Assembly: GCF_001708305.1 (NCBI RefSeq)
Contig: NZ_CP016953.1
Span: 1,259,501-1,323,500 of the forward strand
Direction: 5' to 3'
DNA: 64,000 bases
Source of the DNA: Streptococcus himalayensis
GTDB lineage: Bacteria; Bacillota; Bacilli; Lactobacillales; Streptococcaceae
Below are positions 22,740-30,793 of this stretch, one piece after another. The position numbers and the translations under genes are program-made. The notes beneath the pieces are model-generated. The model did no database searches and was not told the origin of the DNA. It saw only the letters and a list, made by a program, of their open reading frames with translations. Positions within the stretch are counted from its first letter, which is position 1, and each line of letters starts with the position of its first letter.

Positions 22740-23737
22740 CAGTTTTAGTATTGGGAGGGGCAGGCTATATCGGCTCTCACATGGTGGATCGCCTCATTGC
22801 AACAGGAAAAGAAGAGGTTGTTGTAGTGGACAATCTCGTCACAGGGCACAAGAAAGCTCTGCACCCTGACGCTGTATTTTACCAAGGGGACTTGGCAGAC
22901 AAGTCTTTTATGCGCCAGGTCTTTGAACAGCATCAAGAGATTGATGCTGTGATTCACTTTGCAGCTTACATTCAAGTGGCTGAATCCATGGCTGATCCCT
23001 TGAAATATTTTCAGAATAATACAGCAGGACTGGTCAACTTGCTAGAAGTGATGAGGGAATATGGGGTGAAACATATTGTCTTTTCATCTACGGCAGCGAC
23101 TTATGGTATTCCAAAAGAAATTCCAATTGTGGAAACGACGCCCCAAAAGCCCATCAATCCTTACGGTGAAAGCAAACTGATGATGGAAACCATCATGCGT
23201 TGGGCAGATGAGGCCTACGGTATGACCTTTGTCGCTCTGCGTTATTTCAATGTGGCAGGGGCAAAACCAGACGGCAGTATTGGAGAGGATCATGGTCCTG
23301 AAACCCATCTTTTACCGATTGTCTTGCAAGTAGCGCAAGGCAAGCGAGATAAGATTATGATTTTTGGGGACGATTACCAGACACCAGATGGAACCAATGT
23401 TCGTGACTACGTCCATCCCTTTGATTTGGCAGATGCTCACCTACTAGCGGTCGAGTATTTACGGGCTGGAAATCCTTCTGAGGCCTTTAATCTCGGTTCT
23501 TCTACTGGATTTTCAAATTTGGAAATCGTAGAAGCAGCCCGCAAAGTCACTGGACATCCGATTCCGCTTGAAATTGCCGATAGACGCCCGGGCGATCCAG
23601 ATACGTTGATTGCCTCTTCTGAAAAGGCCCGCCAGGTACTGGGCTGGACACCAAAATTTGACGATATAGAGCGGATTATCGAGACCGCTTGGAAATGGCA
23701 TGCTAGCCATCCAAATGGCTACGATGACCGAGGATAA
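22736..23737 (+). CDS. galE: UDP-glucose 4-epimerase
   Basis: Interconverts UDP-galactose and UDP-glucose, closing the Leloir cycle and supplying UDP-Gal for surface polysaccharides. 333 residues of extended-SDR fold: NAD-binding GGAGYIGSH at residues 7-15, catalytic Ser/Tyr-x3-Lys with SSTAATYG and PYGESK, and the sugar-binding RYFNVAGA region. The start overlaps the galT stop by four bases. Confidence 0.95.
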   Translation: MTVLVLGGAGYIGSHMVDRLIATGKEEVVVVDNLVTGHKKALHPDAVFYQGDLADKSFMRQVFEQHQEIDAVIHFAAYIQVAESMADPLKYFQNNTAGLVNLLEVMREYGVKHIVFSSTAATYGIPKEIPIVETTPQKPINPYGESKLMMETIMRWADEAYGMTFVALRYFNVAGAKPDGSIGEDHGPETHLLPIVLQVAQGKRDKIMIFGDDYQTPDGTNVRDYVHPFDLADAHLLAVEYLRAGNPSEAFNLGSSTGFSNLEIVEAARKVTGHPIPLEIADRRPGDPDTLIASSEKARQVLGWTPKFDDIERIIETAWKWHASHPNGYDDRG

Positions 23738-23784
23738 AGTGGCAATCGAGGAAGTCTGAGAGCAGATTGCTAAAATTATTCAAA

Positions 23785-23827
23785 AGAGAGGCAGGAAAAT
23801 CATGATTTTTATCCCACTGCCTCTTTA
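23785..23827 (+). terminator. Terminator of the gal operon
   Basis: An eight-pair stem AGAGGCAG/CTGCCTCT with a longer inner AT-rich loop is followed by TTATG. Confidence 0.65.
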
Positions 23828-23894
23828 TGATTTGAAAATCTTTGCCGTTCATGGTAGAATAAAAGAAAAACTTAAGAGATATTGAGGTAACATC

Positions 23895-24029
23895 GTGGCT
23901 TTTGGAGATAATGGACAACGAAAAAAAACAGCATTTGAAAAATTAACCCTGCTGGTCGTAATTATCATGTTGCTCGTGACGGTTGGAGCTATTTTTGCAA
24001 GTGCCTTGGGAGCTTTGAGTGCTTCTTAA
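23895..24029 (+). CDS. DUF4044 small membrane protein
   Basis: A 44-residue protein starting at GTG 23895 behind TTGAGGTAACATC. It begins MAFGDNGQRKKTAFEKLTLL and continues into one hydrophobic helix (about residues 18-40) ending GALSAS. This fits the DUF4044 family of streptococcal single-pass peptides, whose function is not known. It is monocistronic, between galE and obgE, and is followed by a hairpin. Confidence 0.8.
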   Translation: MAFGDNGQRKKTAFEKLTLLVVIIMLLVTVGAIFASALGALSAS

Positions 24030-24052
24030 TCACACGAGACTATAAGAAAAAG

Positions 24053-24105
24053 TGAGTGAGATAAACCTCCTCTGTGCGAGTTGGAGTTTGTCTTGCTCCT
24101 TTTTA
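24053..24105 (+). terminator. Hairpin terminator after the DUF4044 gene
   Basis: GAGTGAGATAAAC pairs imperfectly with GTTTGTCTTGCTC, with an inner CTCC/GGAG stem, followed by CTTTTTAC. Confidence 0.6.
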
Positions 24106-24128
24106 CGGAAATTAGAAAGTAGTAAAAA

Positions 24129-25439
24129 ATGAGTATGTTTTTAGATACAGCCAAGATCAAGGTCAAGGCTGGTAATGGTGGAGATGGCATGGTCGCTTTT
24201 CGCCGTGAAAAATACGTTCCCAATGGCGGACCTTGGGGCGGTGATGGCGGTCGTGGTGGCAATGTTGTCTTTGTTGTAGACGAAGGCTTGCGGACCCTGA
24301 TGGATTTTCGCTACAATCGGCATTTTAAGGCCCCATCTGGTGAAAAAGGCATGACCAAAGGCATGCACGGTCGTGGAGCAGAAGACTTGTATGTTCGAGT
24401 ACCGCAGGGAACGACCGTCAGAGATGCTGAGACAGGAAAAGTATTGACAGACTTGATTGAGGATGGGCAAGAATTTGTCGTGGCACGCGGGGGTCGTGGG
24501 GGTCGTGGAAATATTCGTTTTGCCACACCGAAAAATCCAGCACCCGAGATTTCAGAAAATGGAGAGCCAGGGCAAGAGCGGGAATTGCAGTTGGAGTTGA
24601 AGATATTAGCAGATGTGGGCTTGGTTGGTTTTCCATCAGTTGGTAAATCAACCCTGCTCAGTGTGATTACAGCTGCCAAGCCTAAAATTGGGGCTTATCA
24701 TTTCACTACCATCGTGCCTAATTTAGGGATGGTTCGGACCCAGTCTGGCGATTCCTTTGCGGTGGCAGATTTGCCAGGTTTGATCGAGGGAGCCAGTCAA
24801 GGAGTTGGACTTGGAACCCAGTTTCTTCGCCATATTGAGCGGACGCGGGTCATCCTGCATGTGATTGATATGTCAGCTAGTGAAGGACGCGATCCTTACG
24901 AAGACTACCTCGCCATTAACAAGGAGCTAGAGTCTTACAATCTTCGCTTGATGGAACGTCCACAGATTATCGTGGCAAATAAGATGGACATGCCAGATAG
25001 TGCTGAAAATCTGAATGTTTTCAAAGAAAAATTAGCTGCAACTTATGATGAATTCGATGAATTACCGCAGATTTTCCCGATTTCGAGTCTGACAAAGCAA
25101 GGCTTAGGGACGCTTTTAGATGCGACGGCTGAATTGCTAGCGAAAACGCCAGAATTTCTCCTTTATGATGAGTCGGATATGGAAGATGAAGCCTATTATG
25201 GCTTCCATGAGGACGAGCCAGCCTTTGTTATTGATCGTGATGACGATGCGACTTGGGTCTTATCTGGGGATAAATTGGAGAAACTCTTTAGCATGACGAA
25301 TTTTGACCGTGACGAATCTATCATGAAATTTGCCCGTCAACTTCGGGGAATGGGGGTCGATGAGGCCCTTCGTGCACGAGGTGCCAAAGATGCTGATTTG
25401 GTCCGCATTGGTAATTTTGAATTTGAATTTGTGGATTAG
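24129..25439 (+). CDS. obgE: GTPase Obg, ribosome assembly and stress
   Basis: Essential GTPase involved in late 50S maturation and (p)ppGpp-linked stress control. 436 residues: a glycine-rich Obg fold (1-158, many GGxGG repeats), a G domain with G1 [10 protein letters not shown]2/G3 around TTIVPNLG and DLPGLIEGA, and G4 NKMD, then a C-terminal OCT domain beginning near residue 355. ATG at 24129 is preceded by TAGAAAGTAGTAAAA, a weak ribosome-binding site. Confidence 0.96.
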   Translation: MSMFLDTAKIKVKAGNGGDGMVAFRREKYVPNGGPWGGDGGRGGNVVFVVDEGLRTLMDFRYNRHFKAPSGEKGMTKGMHGRGAEDLYVRVPQGTTVRDAETGKVLTDLIEDGQEFVVARGGRGGRGNIRFATPKNPAPEISENGEPGQERELQLELKILADVGLVGFPSVGKSTLLSVITAAKPKIGAYHFTTIVPNLGMVRTQSGDSFAVADLPGLIEGASQGVGLGTQFLRHIERTRVILHVIDMSASEGRDPYEDYLAINKELESYNLRLMERPQIIVANKMDMPDSAENLNVFKEKLAATYDEFDELPQIFPISSLTKQGLGTLLDATAELLAKTPEFLLYDESDMEDEAYYGFHEDEPAFVIDRDDDATWVLSGDKLEKLFSMTNFDRDESIMKFARQLRGMGVDEALRARGAKDADLVRIGNFEFEFVD

Positions 25440-25481
25440 GAGAATGTAGCCCCTAGACTAGACATGAAGTGGAGGTTTACC

Positions 25482-25637
25482 ATGGGAGATAAACCCATAT
25501 CTTTCCGAGACAAGGATGGTAATTTTGTATCAGCCGCAGATATTTGGAATGCTGAAAAGTTAGAAGAACTCTTTAATCGGCTCAATCCCAATCGGAAACT
25601 CCGCTTGGAGCGAGAACGATTGGGAAAGGAAGACTAA
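25482..25637 (+). CDS. Conserved small streptococcal protein (51 aa)
   Basis: ATG 25482 follows a strong GTGGAGGTTTACC site 42 bases after obgE. The product starts MGDKPISFRDKDGNFVSAAD, then an amphipathic helix and a basic tail RKLRLERERLGKED. It resembles the short uncharacterised protein that follows obgE in other streptococci (from memory of the genus; not checked). No enzyme motif is visible; the charge pattern would suit an RNA- or ribosome-associated peptide, which is speculation. Confidence 0.75.
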   Translation: MGDKPISFRDKDGNFVSAADIWNAEKLEELFNRLNPNRKLRLERERLGKED

Positions 25638-25711
25638 CAAGTCGTCTAAGGCCCTTTTCTTACAAGGGAGATGTCCAGACAGACTAGCAGTGAGCGATTC
25701 AATTTTTGAAG

Positions 25712-25753
25712 AAAGATTGGTTTTTTGTAGGATGCAGATACCAGTCTTTTTTA
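25712..25753 (+). terminator. Terminator after the obgE unit
   Basis: AAGATTGG pairs with CCAGTCTT (one G-T pair) and is followed by TTTTATT. Confidence 0.7.
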
Positions 25754-25849
25754 TTGGTCTTGAAAGGATGGGTAATCATAGTATGAGCGAAGTCTAGTAG
25801 GAGTTCTTTGATGCTTTATTTTCCCTTTATTCCCAAATGTAGCTTTTTT

Positions 25850-25858
25850 TGTTACAAT
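25850..25858 (+). promoter_or_regulatory. Extended -10 promoter of queG, nearly leaderless
   Basis: TGTTACAAT (TG-N-TACAAT) ends eight bases before the queG ATG, so the predicted start point is at about 25865. No Shine-Dalgarno fits in between, so the mRNA would be leaderless. Confidence 0.5.
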
Positions 25859-25865
25859 AAAAGAA

Positions 25866-26993
25866 ATGAATCTAAAAGAACAAATCATCTCCTTATCGAA
25901 GGAAATTGGTATTTCGAAGATTGGCTTTACAACAGCTGACGATTTTGCCTATTTGGAGAAATCCTTGCGGGCTGCAGTCGAAGAAGGGCGTACATCAGGC
26001 TTTGAACATAAAAACATTGAAGAACGCATCCAGCCCAAATTGAGCCTAGCCTCTGCTAAGACCATTATCTCGATTGCCGTTGCTTACCCAAGAAGGCTAC
26101 CGCAAAAACCGCAGAAAACCCAGTATAAACGTGGCAAGATTACGCCCAATTCTTGGGGTCTAGATTACCACTATATTTTACAGGACAAGTTGGAACGCTT
26201 GGCACGTGGCATTGAAGAATTGACAGCTGATTTTGAATACAAGGGCATGGTCGATACCGGTTCACTTGTTGATACAGCAGTCGCAAGACGGGCAGGAATT
26301 GGCTTTATTGGTAAAAATGGTCTGGTCATTTCAAAGGAATTTGGTTCCTACATGTTTTTGGGTGAACTCATTACCAATTTAGAAATTGAGCCTGATCAGC
26401 CGGTGGACTATGACTGTGGGGACTGCAATCGTTGTGTGACGTCCTGCCCCACCTCTTGCTTGATTGGGGATGGCACCATGAATGCTAGGCGTTGTCTGTC
26501 CTTTCAGACCCAAGATAAGGGGATGATGGACCTTGAATTTCGTAAGAAAATCAAAACAGTCATCTATGGCTGTGATATTTGTCAGATTTGCTGCCCCTAT
26601 AATAAGGGGATTGACAGCCCACCGGTTGTGGACATTGACCCTGATTTGGCTGAGCCAGAACTCATTCCCTTTTTGGACTTGTCAAATGCTCAGTTCAAGG
26701 GAAAATTTGGCATGATTGCGGGTAGCTGGCGAGGAAAAAATATTCTCCAGCGAAATGCCATTATCGCACTTGCCAATGCAAATGACAAATCGAGCATCCC
26801 AAAACTCTTAGAAATCATTGATAAAAAGCAAAATCCGATTCACATGGCAACGGCCATCTGGGCACTTAGTCAGCTGGTCAAAGAGCCCAATGAGGAGCTG
26901 ATTGACTTTATTGAGCAAGTAAAGAGCGACCATCCAGATGTCCTAGCTGAGCAGGCCGAATTTTTAAAATTCGCCAAACAGGCTCAGATATGA
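25866..26993 (+). CDS. queG: Epoxyqueuosine reductase
   Basis: Cobalamin-dependent iron-sulfur enzyme that reduces epoxyqueuosine to queuosine in tRNA anticodons, the last step of the pathway. 375 residues: an N-terminal reductive-dehalogenase-like domain, two 4Fe-4S motifs in CGDCNRCVTSCPTSC and CDICQICCPYN, and a C-terminal HEAT-like segment (about 285-360). Complete, with all eight cluster cysteines. The start has no clear ribosome-binding site. Its stop is followed immediately by the prfB promoter. Confidence 0.93.
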   Translation: MNLKEQIISLSKEIGISKIGFTTADDFAYLEKSLRAAVEEGRTSGFEHKNIEERIQPKLSLASAKTIISIAVAYPRRLPQKPQKTQYKRGKITPNSWGLDYHYILQDKLERLARGIEELTADFEYKGMVDTGSLVDTAVARRAGIGFIGKNGLVISKEFGSYMFLGELITNLEIEPDQPVDYDCGDCNRCVTSCPTSCLIGDGTMNARRCLSFQTQDKGMMDLEFRKKIKTVIYGCDICQICCPYNKGIDSPPVVDIDPDLAEPELIPFLDLSNAQFKGKFGMIAGSWRGKNILQRNAIIALANANDKSSIPKLLEIIDKKQNPIHMATAIWALSQLVKEPNEELIDFIEQVKSDHPDVLAEQAEFLKFAKQAQI

Positions 26994-26999
26994 TATAAT
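26991..26999 (+). promoter_or_regulatory. Extended -10 promoter of prfB
   Basis: TGATATAAT overlaps the queG stop codon. The same TG-A-TATAAT signature recurs before dinG, nth and metG. Confidence 0.6.
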
Positions 27000-27025
27000 G
27001 AAAAGGATATAGAAAAGAGGTAACT

Positions 27026-28121
27026 ATGGATATTGCAGAAATTCGTCAAAAAATTGACGCGAATCGTGAAAAATTAAACTCTTTCAGGGGGTCTCTTTGA
27101 CTTAGAAGGTCTGGAAGAGGAAATTGCCATCTTAGAAAATAAGATGACGGAACCTGATTTTTGGGATGACAATCTGGCAGCACAGAAAACATCTCAAGAG
27201 TTGAACGAACGAAAAGAAACCTATAATAACTTCCATCACATGACAGATTTATTTGATGAATCGGAGATTCTCCTTGATTTTCTCGCAGAAGATGAATCTG
27301 TTCAGGAGGAGCTGGAAGAAAAACTACGAGAGTTAGAAAAGAGAATGACGGCCTATGAGATGACCCTTCTCTTGTCTGAGCCTTATGACAATAACAATGC
27401 CATTTTGGAAATTCATCCAGGTTCTGGCGGAACAGAGGCCCAGGACTGGGGGGACATGCTACTTCGCATGTACACACGCTTTGGCAATGCTCGTGGCTTT
27501 AAGGTGGAGGTGTTGGACTACCAAGCAGGGGATGAGGCAGGGATTAAGTCTGTGACCCTTTCTTTTGAAGGTCCGCATGCCTATGGTCTTCTCAAGTCTG
27601 AAATGGGCGTTCACCGCTTGGTGCGGATTTCGCCTTTTGACTCAGCGAAACGTCGTCATACCTCCTTTACATCAGTGGAAGTCATGCCAGAGTTGGACGA
27701 TACGATTGAAATTGAGATTCGAGATGACGAGATTAAGATGGATACCTTCCGCAGTGGCGGTGCTGGTGGACAAAACGTCAATAAGGTCTCAACAGGGGTT
27801 CGTTTGACCCATATTCCGACAGGCATTGTTGCCCAATCAACGGTCGATCGAACTCAGTACGGCAACCGTGATCGTGCGATGAAAATGCTTCAAGCCAAGC
27901 TCTATCAGATTGAGCAAGAGAAAAAAGCAGCTGAAGTTGATTCCTTAAAAGGAGACAAGAAAGAAATTTCTTGGGGGAGCCAGATTCGCTCCTATGTCTT
28001 TACGCCATATACCATGGTAAAAGATCACCGCACAGGCCATGAAGTCGCTCAGGTGGATAAGGTTATGGATGGAGACTTGGACGGCTTTATCGATGCCTAT
28101 CTCAAGTGGCGGTTAAATTAG
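27026..28121 (+). CDS. prfB: Peptide chain release factor 2, with programmed +1 frameshift
   Basis: Releases the nascent chain at UGA and UAA. Translation starts at ATG 27026 and meets an in-frame UGA at 27098-27100, in the classic site CTT-TGA-C preceded by the SD-like AGGGGG (27086-27091). Ribosomes skip base 27098 and continue GAC TTA GAA, giving join(27026..27097, 27099..28121), 364 residues. When RF2 is scarce the shift is favoured, so the protein regulates itself. The SPF anticodon tripeptide (RISPFDS) and catalytic GGQ ([10 protein letters not shown]) are intact. A plain ORF search misses the first 39 codons. Confidence 0.96.
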
Positions 28122-28142
28122 AAGAAAGGACTTGTAGCTGAC

Positions 28143-28835
28143 ATGTCAATAATCGAGATGAAAGACGTTGTCAAAAAGTACGACAACGGAACGACAGCAC
28201 TCCGTGGAGTATCTGTCACGATAGCGCCAGGGGAGTTTACCTATATTGTAGGTCCTTCTGGGGCTGGGAAGTCAACCTTTATTCGCTTGCTTTACCGTGA
28301 AGTCAAGGTCGATAAAGGCAGTTTGAAAGTGGCAGATTTTGATCTGACCAAGATTAAAAAGAGAGATGTCCCCTTGCTTCGTCGCAATGTCGGCGTGGTC
28401 TTTCAAGACTATAAACTCTTGCCCAAGAAAACAGTCTATGAAAACATTGCCTATGCGATGGAAGTGATCGGCGAGCGCCGCAGACATATCAAAAAACGGG
28501 TCATGGAAGTCCTTGACTTGGTGGGATTAAAGCACAAGGTTCGTTCCTTTCCAAATGAGTTGTCAGGTGGGGAGCAGCAGCGGATTGCGATTGCACGTGC
28601 GATTGTGAATAATCCTAAGGTGCTGATTGCAGATGAGCCAACGGGAAATCTGGATCCCGATAATTCTTGGGAAATCATGAATCTTTTGGAGCGTATCAAT
28701 CTCCAAGGAACAACGGTTCTCATGGCCACCCATAATAGCCAGATTGTTAATACCCTTCGCCACCGCGTTATTGCTATTGAAAATGGTCGTGTGGTGCGTG
28801 ATGAGGCGAAAGGAGAGTACGGATACGATGATTAG
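28143..28835 (+). CDS. ftsE: Cell division ATP-binding protein FtsE
   Basis: ATPase half of the FtsEX complex, which couples septum position to activation of the peptidoglycan hydrolase PcsB in streptococci. 230 residues with Walker A GPSGAGKST, Q-loop FQDYKLL, signature LSGGEQQR and Walker B VLIADEPT. It lies 21 bases after prfB and overlaps ftsX by eight bases, so the two subunits are co-translated. Confidence 0.95.
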   Translation: MSIIEMKDVVKKYDNGTTALRGVSVTIAPGEFTYIVGPSGAGKSTFIRLLYREVKVDKGSLKVADFDLTKIKKRDVPLLRRNVGVVFQDYKLLPKKTVYENIAYAMEVIGERRRHIKKRVMEVLDLVGLKHKVRSFPNELSGGEQQRIAIARAIVNNPKVLIADEPTGNLDPDNSWEIMNLLERINLQGTTVLMATHNSQIVNTLRHRVIAIENGRVVRDEAKGEYGYDD

Positions 28836-29754
28836 TAGATTTTTCCGTCATTTAATAGAATCGCTGAAAAGTTTAAAGCGTAATGGCTGGATGACCGTTG
28901 CTGCGGTCAGTACGGTGATGATTACCCTCAGTTTGATGGCGATTTTCATCTCTGTGATTTTAAATACCGCAAAACTAGCGACAGATATTGAAAACAATGT
29001 CCGAGTGACGGTGTATTTGCGTAAAGATACAGCGGATAATAGTGAGCGGGTTATCCAAGAAGGCCAAGAAGTCCAAAACGAGAATTACCACAAGGTGTAC
29101 AATGCTCTGACCAACCTATCCAATGTTAAGTCTGTGACCTTCTCCAGCAAGGAAGAGCAATTGGATAAATTGGTTGAGGTGATGGGAAGCGATTGGAAAT
29201 TGTACCAAGGAGATGCCAATCCCTTATACGATGCCTATGTCGTAGATACCACTGCTCCTGAGTATGTCACCAGTGTGGCAGATGGAGCCAAGTCTATCGA
29301 GGAAGTTTCCGAAGTAGAATACGGTGGAGCCAACACCAAGAGAATCTTTGCCCTTGCCAATATCATTCGAACTTGGGGGCTAGTCGGAGCGGGCTTGCTG
29401 GTCTTTATTGCGATTTTCCTCATTTCTAATACCATTCGGATTACCATTATTTCTCGAAGCCGCGAAATTCAAATCATGCGTTTGGTGGGAGCTAAAAATG
29501 GTTATATCCGTGGTCCCTTCTTACTGGAAGGAGCTTGGATTGGCTTGATTGCAGCGATTATTCCAGCGGGCTTGGTTTATGTTTTGTATGACATGGCTTA
29601 TCAAGCCTTTAATCCAGCTCTTGCCAAGCAAAATCTCTCGATGATTGTGCCAGATACCTTTGTACCGATGATGATTGCCTTTATCTTTGTAGTCGGTATC
29701 ATCATTGGTTCGATCGGATCCGGCATTTCGATGAGACGCTATTTAAAGATTTAA
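28828..29754 (+). CDS. ftsX: Cell division membrane protein FtsX
   Basis: Permease-like partner of FtsE: N-terminal membrane helix (about 22-44), a large extracellular loop (about 45-175), then three helices; 308 residues. The extracellular loop is where PcsB binds in pneumococcus (family knowledge). I chose ATG 28828, preceded by AAAGGAGAGTACGGATACG, because the longer in-frame start lies inside ftsE. A terminator hairpin follows. Confidence 0.94.
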   Translation: MISRFFRHLIESLKSLKRNGWMTVAAVSTVMITLSLMAIFISVILNTAKLATDIENNVRVTVYLRKDTADNSERVIQEGQEVQNENYHKVYNALTNLSNVKSVTFSSKEEQLDKLVEVMGSDWKLYQGDANPLYDAYVVDTTAPEYVTSVADGAKSIEEVSEVEYGGANTKRIFALANIIRTWGLVGAGLLVFIAIFLISNTIRITIISRSREIQIMRLVGAKNGYIRGPFLLEGAWIGLIAAIIPAGLVYVLYDMAYQAFNPALAKQNLSMIVPDTFVPMMIAFIFVVGIIIGSIGSGISMRRYLKI

Positions 29755-29779
29755 GAGCGGGAGCTAGAAACCTTGTTAG

Positions 29780-29803
29780 CCATCAGCTTAGCTGGTGGTT
29801 TTC
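29780..29803 (+). terminator. Terminator after ftsX
   Basis: CCATCAGC/GCTGGTGG (one G-T pair) with a three-base loop, then TTTTCT. A second stem GTTTTCTC/GAGAAAAAC follows directly (about 29796-29826). Confidence 0.7.
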
Positions 29804-29842
29804 TCATTTTTCTCTCCGAGAAAAACTGGCTGGAAGCTATAA

Positions 29843-30016
29843 TACTCAATGAAAATCAAAGGTAGCGATTTTGCGACTTTTTTAGATGTTTCCTACCTCT
29901 TTTTATCACTGTCTTTTTCATTTACTGAAAAAGCGTCCTATTTGATTGACTTAGCCCATTTCATAGCAAAAAATAAATTTTTATATATGGTGACTATTTT
30001 TGAAATTAAATGAGTA
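29843..30016 (+). repeat. MITE-like repeat (family 1), well-preserved copy
   Basis: 174 bp starting TACTCAATGAAAATCAAAG and ending AAATGAGTA, so the ends are short inverted repeats (TACTCA/TGAGTA). Very similar to 52968-53147. No reading frame of note; it fills the gap between ftsX and the MBL gene. Confidence 0.75.
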
Positions 30017-30021
30017 TAACG

Positions 30022-30054
30022 AAAAAAACGTTGAAAGATTATCAACGTTTTTTT
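30022..30054. terminator. Bidirectional terminator between ftsX and the MBL gene
   Basis: AAAAAACGTTGA pairs perfectly with TCAACGTTTTTT around a seven-base loop. T-runs on both strands suit termination of the minus-strand MBL gene and of read-through from ftsX. Confidence 0.85.
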
Positions 30055-30058
30055 GTGA

Positions 30059-30688
30059 CTAAAAGAAAGGATTAAACAGCTTTTCATGAGAAATGGTGGT
30101 AGCAGGGCCGTGACCGGGATAGACATCATAGTTGGGCAGGGTGAAGAGCTGGGTTTTGATACTGGTTAAGAGAGTGTCCTTGTCTCCGGTATAAAGATCA
30201 AATCGCCCAATGGCTTCGAAAAAGAGAGCATCGCCACTGAGAACCATTCGATCATCTGGAAAGACAAGGGAGACACTGCCGATCGAGTGCCCTGGTGTTT
30301 CCAGAACATAGAAATGAAAACCATCAAGATGATACGGAGTCTGAATGGCAAAGAAGTGCTCAGCTGGTTGTAAGATGACATCAGGGATATCATCGTGCAT
30401 GGGAAGACCTGAGCGGTTATAGGTTGGCGTGTAGAGCCAGTCCCCTTCTTTTTCAGAGATGTAGACAGGCGGTGCCCCAAACTGCTTTCGAACCAAGTCC
30501 AGACTCATAATATGGTCATAATGGGCATGGGTCAATAAAATCGCTGAAATGGGTTTGTTTATCTCTTCAATCTTACTACGGATGACCTCCCAGTCACTAC
30601 CAGGGTCAATGATGAGAAGATGGGTCTCATTTTCTAGGTAGTAGGTGTTTTGATAAGCTTGAGTATTTAGGGTTGTATGAATCTTCAT
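30059..30688 (-). CDS. MBL-fold metallo-hydrolase (glyoxalase II-like)
   Basis: A 209-residue metallo-beta-lactamase-fold hydrolase. The dinuclear metal motif THAHYDH (HxHxDH), the later His in ETPGHSIGS, the bridging Asp in LSGDALFF and the final His in YPGHGP are present. Similar small proteins are annotated as hydroxyacylglutathione hydrolase-like, but the substrate here is unknown. Start at 30688 is preceded on the minus strand by CGGAGGAAACACG; the longer open frame upstream overlaps dinG antisense and is not credible. Confidence 0.88.
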   Translation of the reverse strand: MKIHTTLNTQAYQNTYYLENETHLLIIDPGSDWEVIRSKIEEINKPISAILLTHAHYDHIMSLDLVRKQFGAPPVYISEKEGDWLYTPTYNRSGLPMHDDIPDVILQPAEHFFAIQTPYHLDGFHFYVLETPGHSIGSVSLVFPDDRMVLSGDALFFEAIGRFDLYTGDKDTLLTSIKTQLFTLPNYDVYPGHGPATTISHEKLFNPFF

Positions 30689-30775
30689 CGTGTTTCCTCC
30701 GCTTCTAGTGTAGCAAAAAAGAGAAAAATTGACTAGAGAGAGGTCAGCTTTTCCTCCCCAAATCTTAGTAGAATA

Positions 30776-30784
30776 TGATATAAT
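30776..30784 (+). promoter_or_regulatory. Extended -10 promoter of dinG, nearly leaderless
   Basis: TGATATAAT ends nine bases before the ATG at 30794. The predicted start point is about 30791, leaving at most a three-base leader and no Shine-Dalgarno. Confidence 0.55.
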
Positions 30785-30793
30785 TTGAGTATT

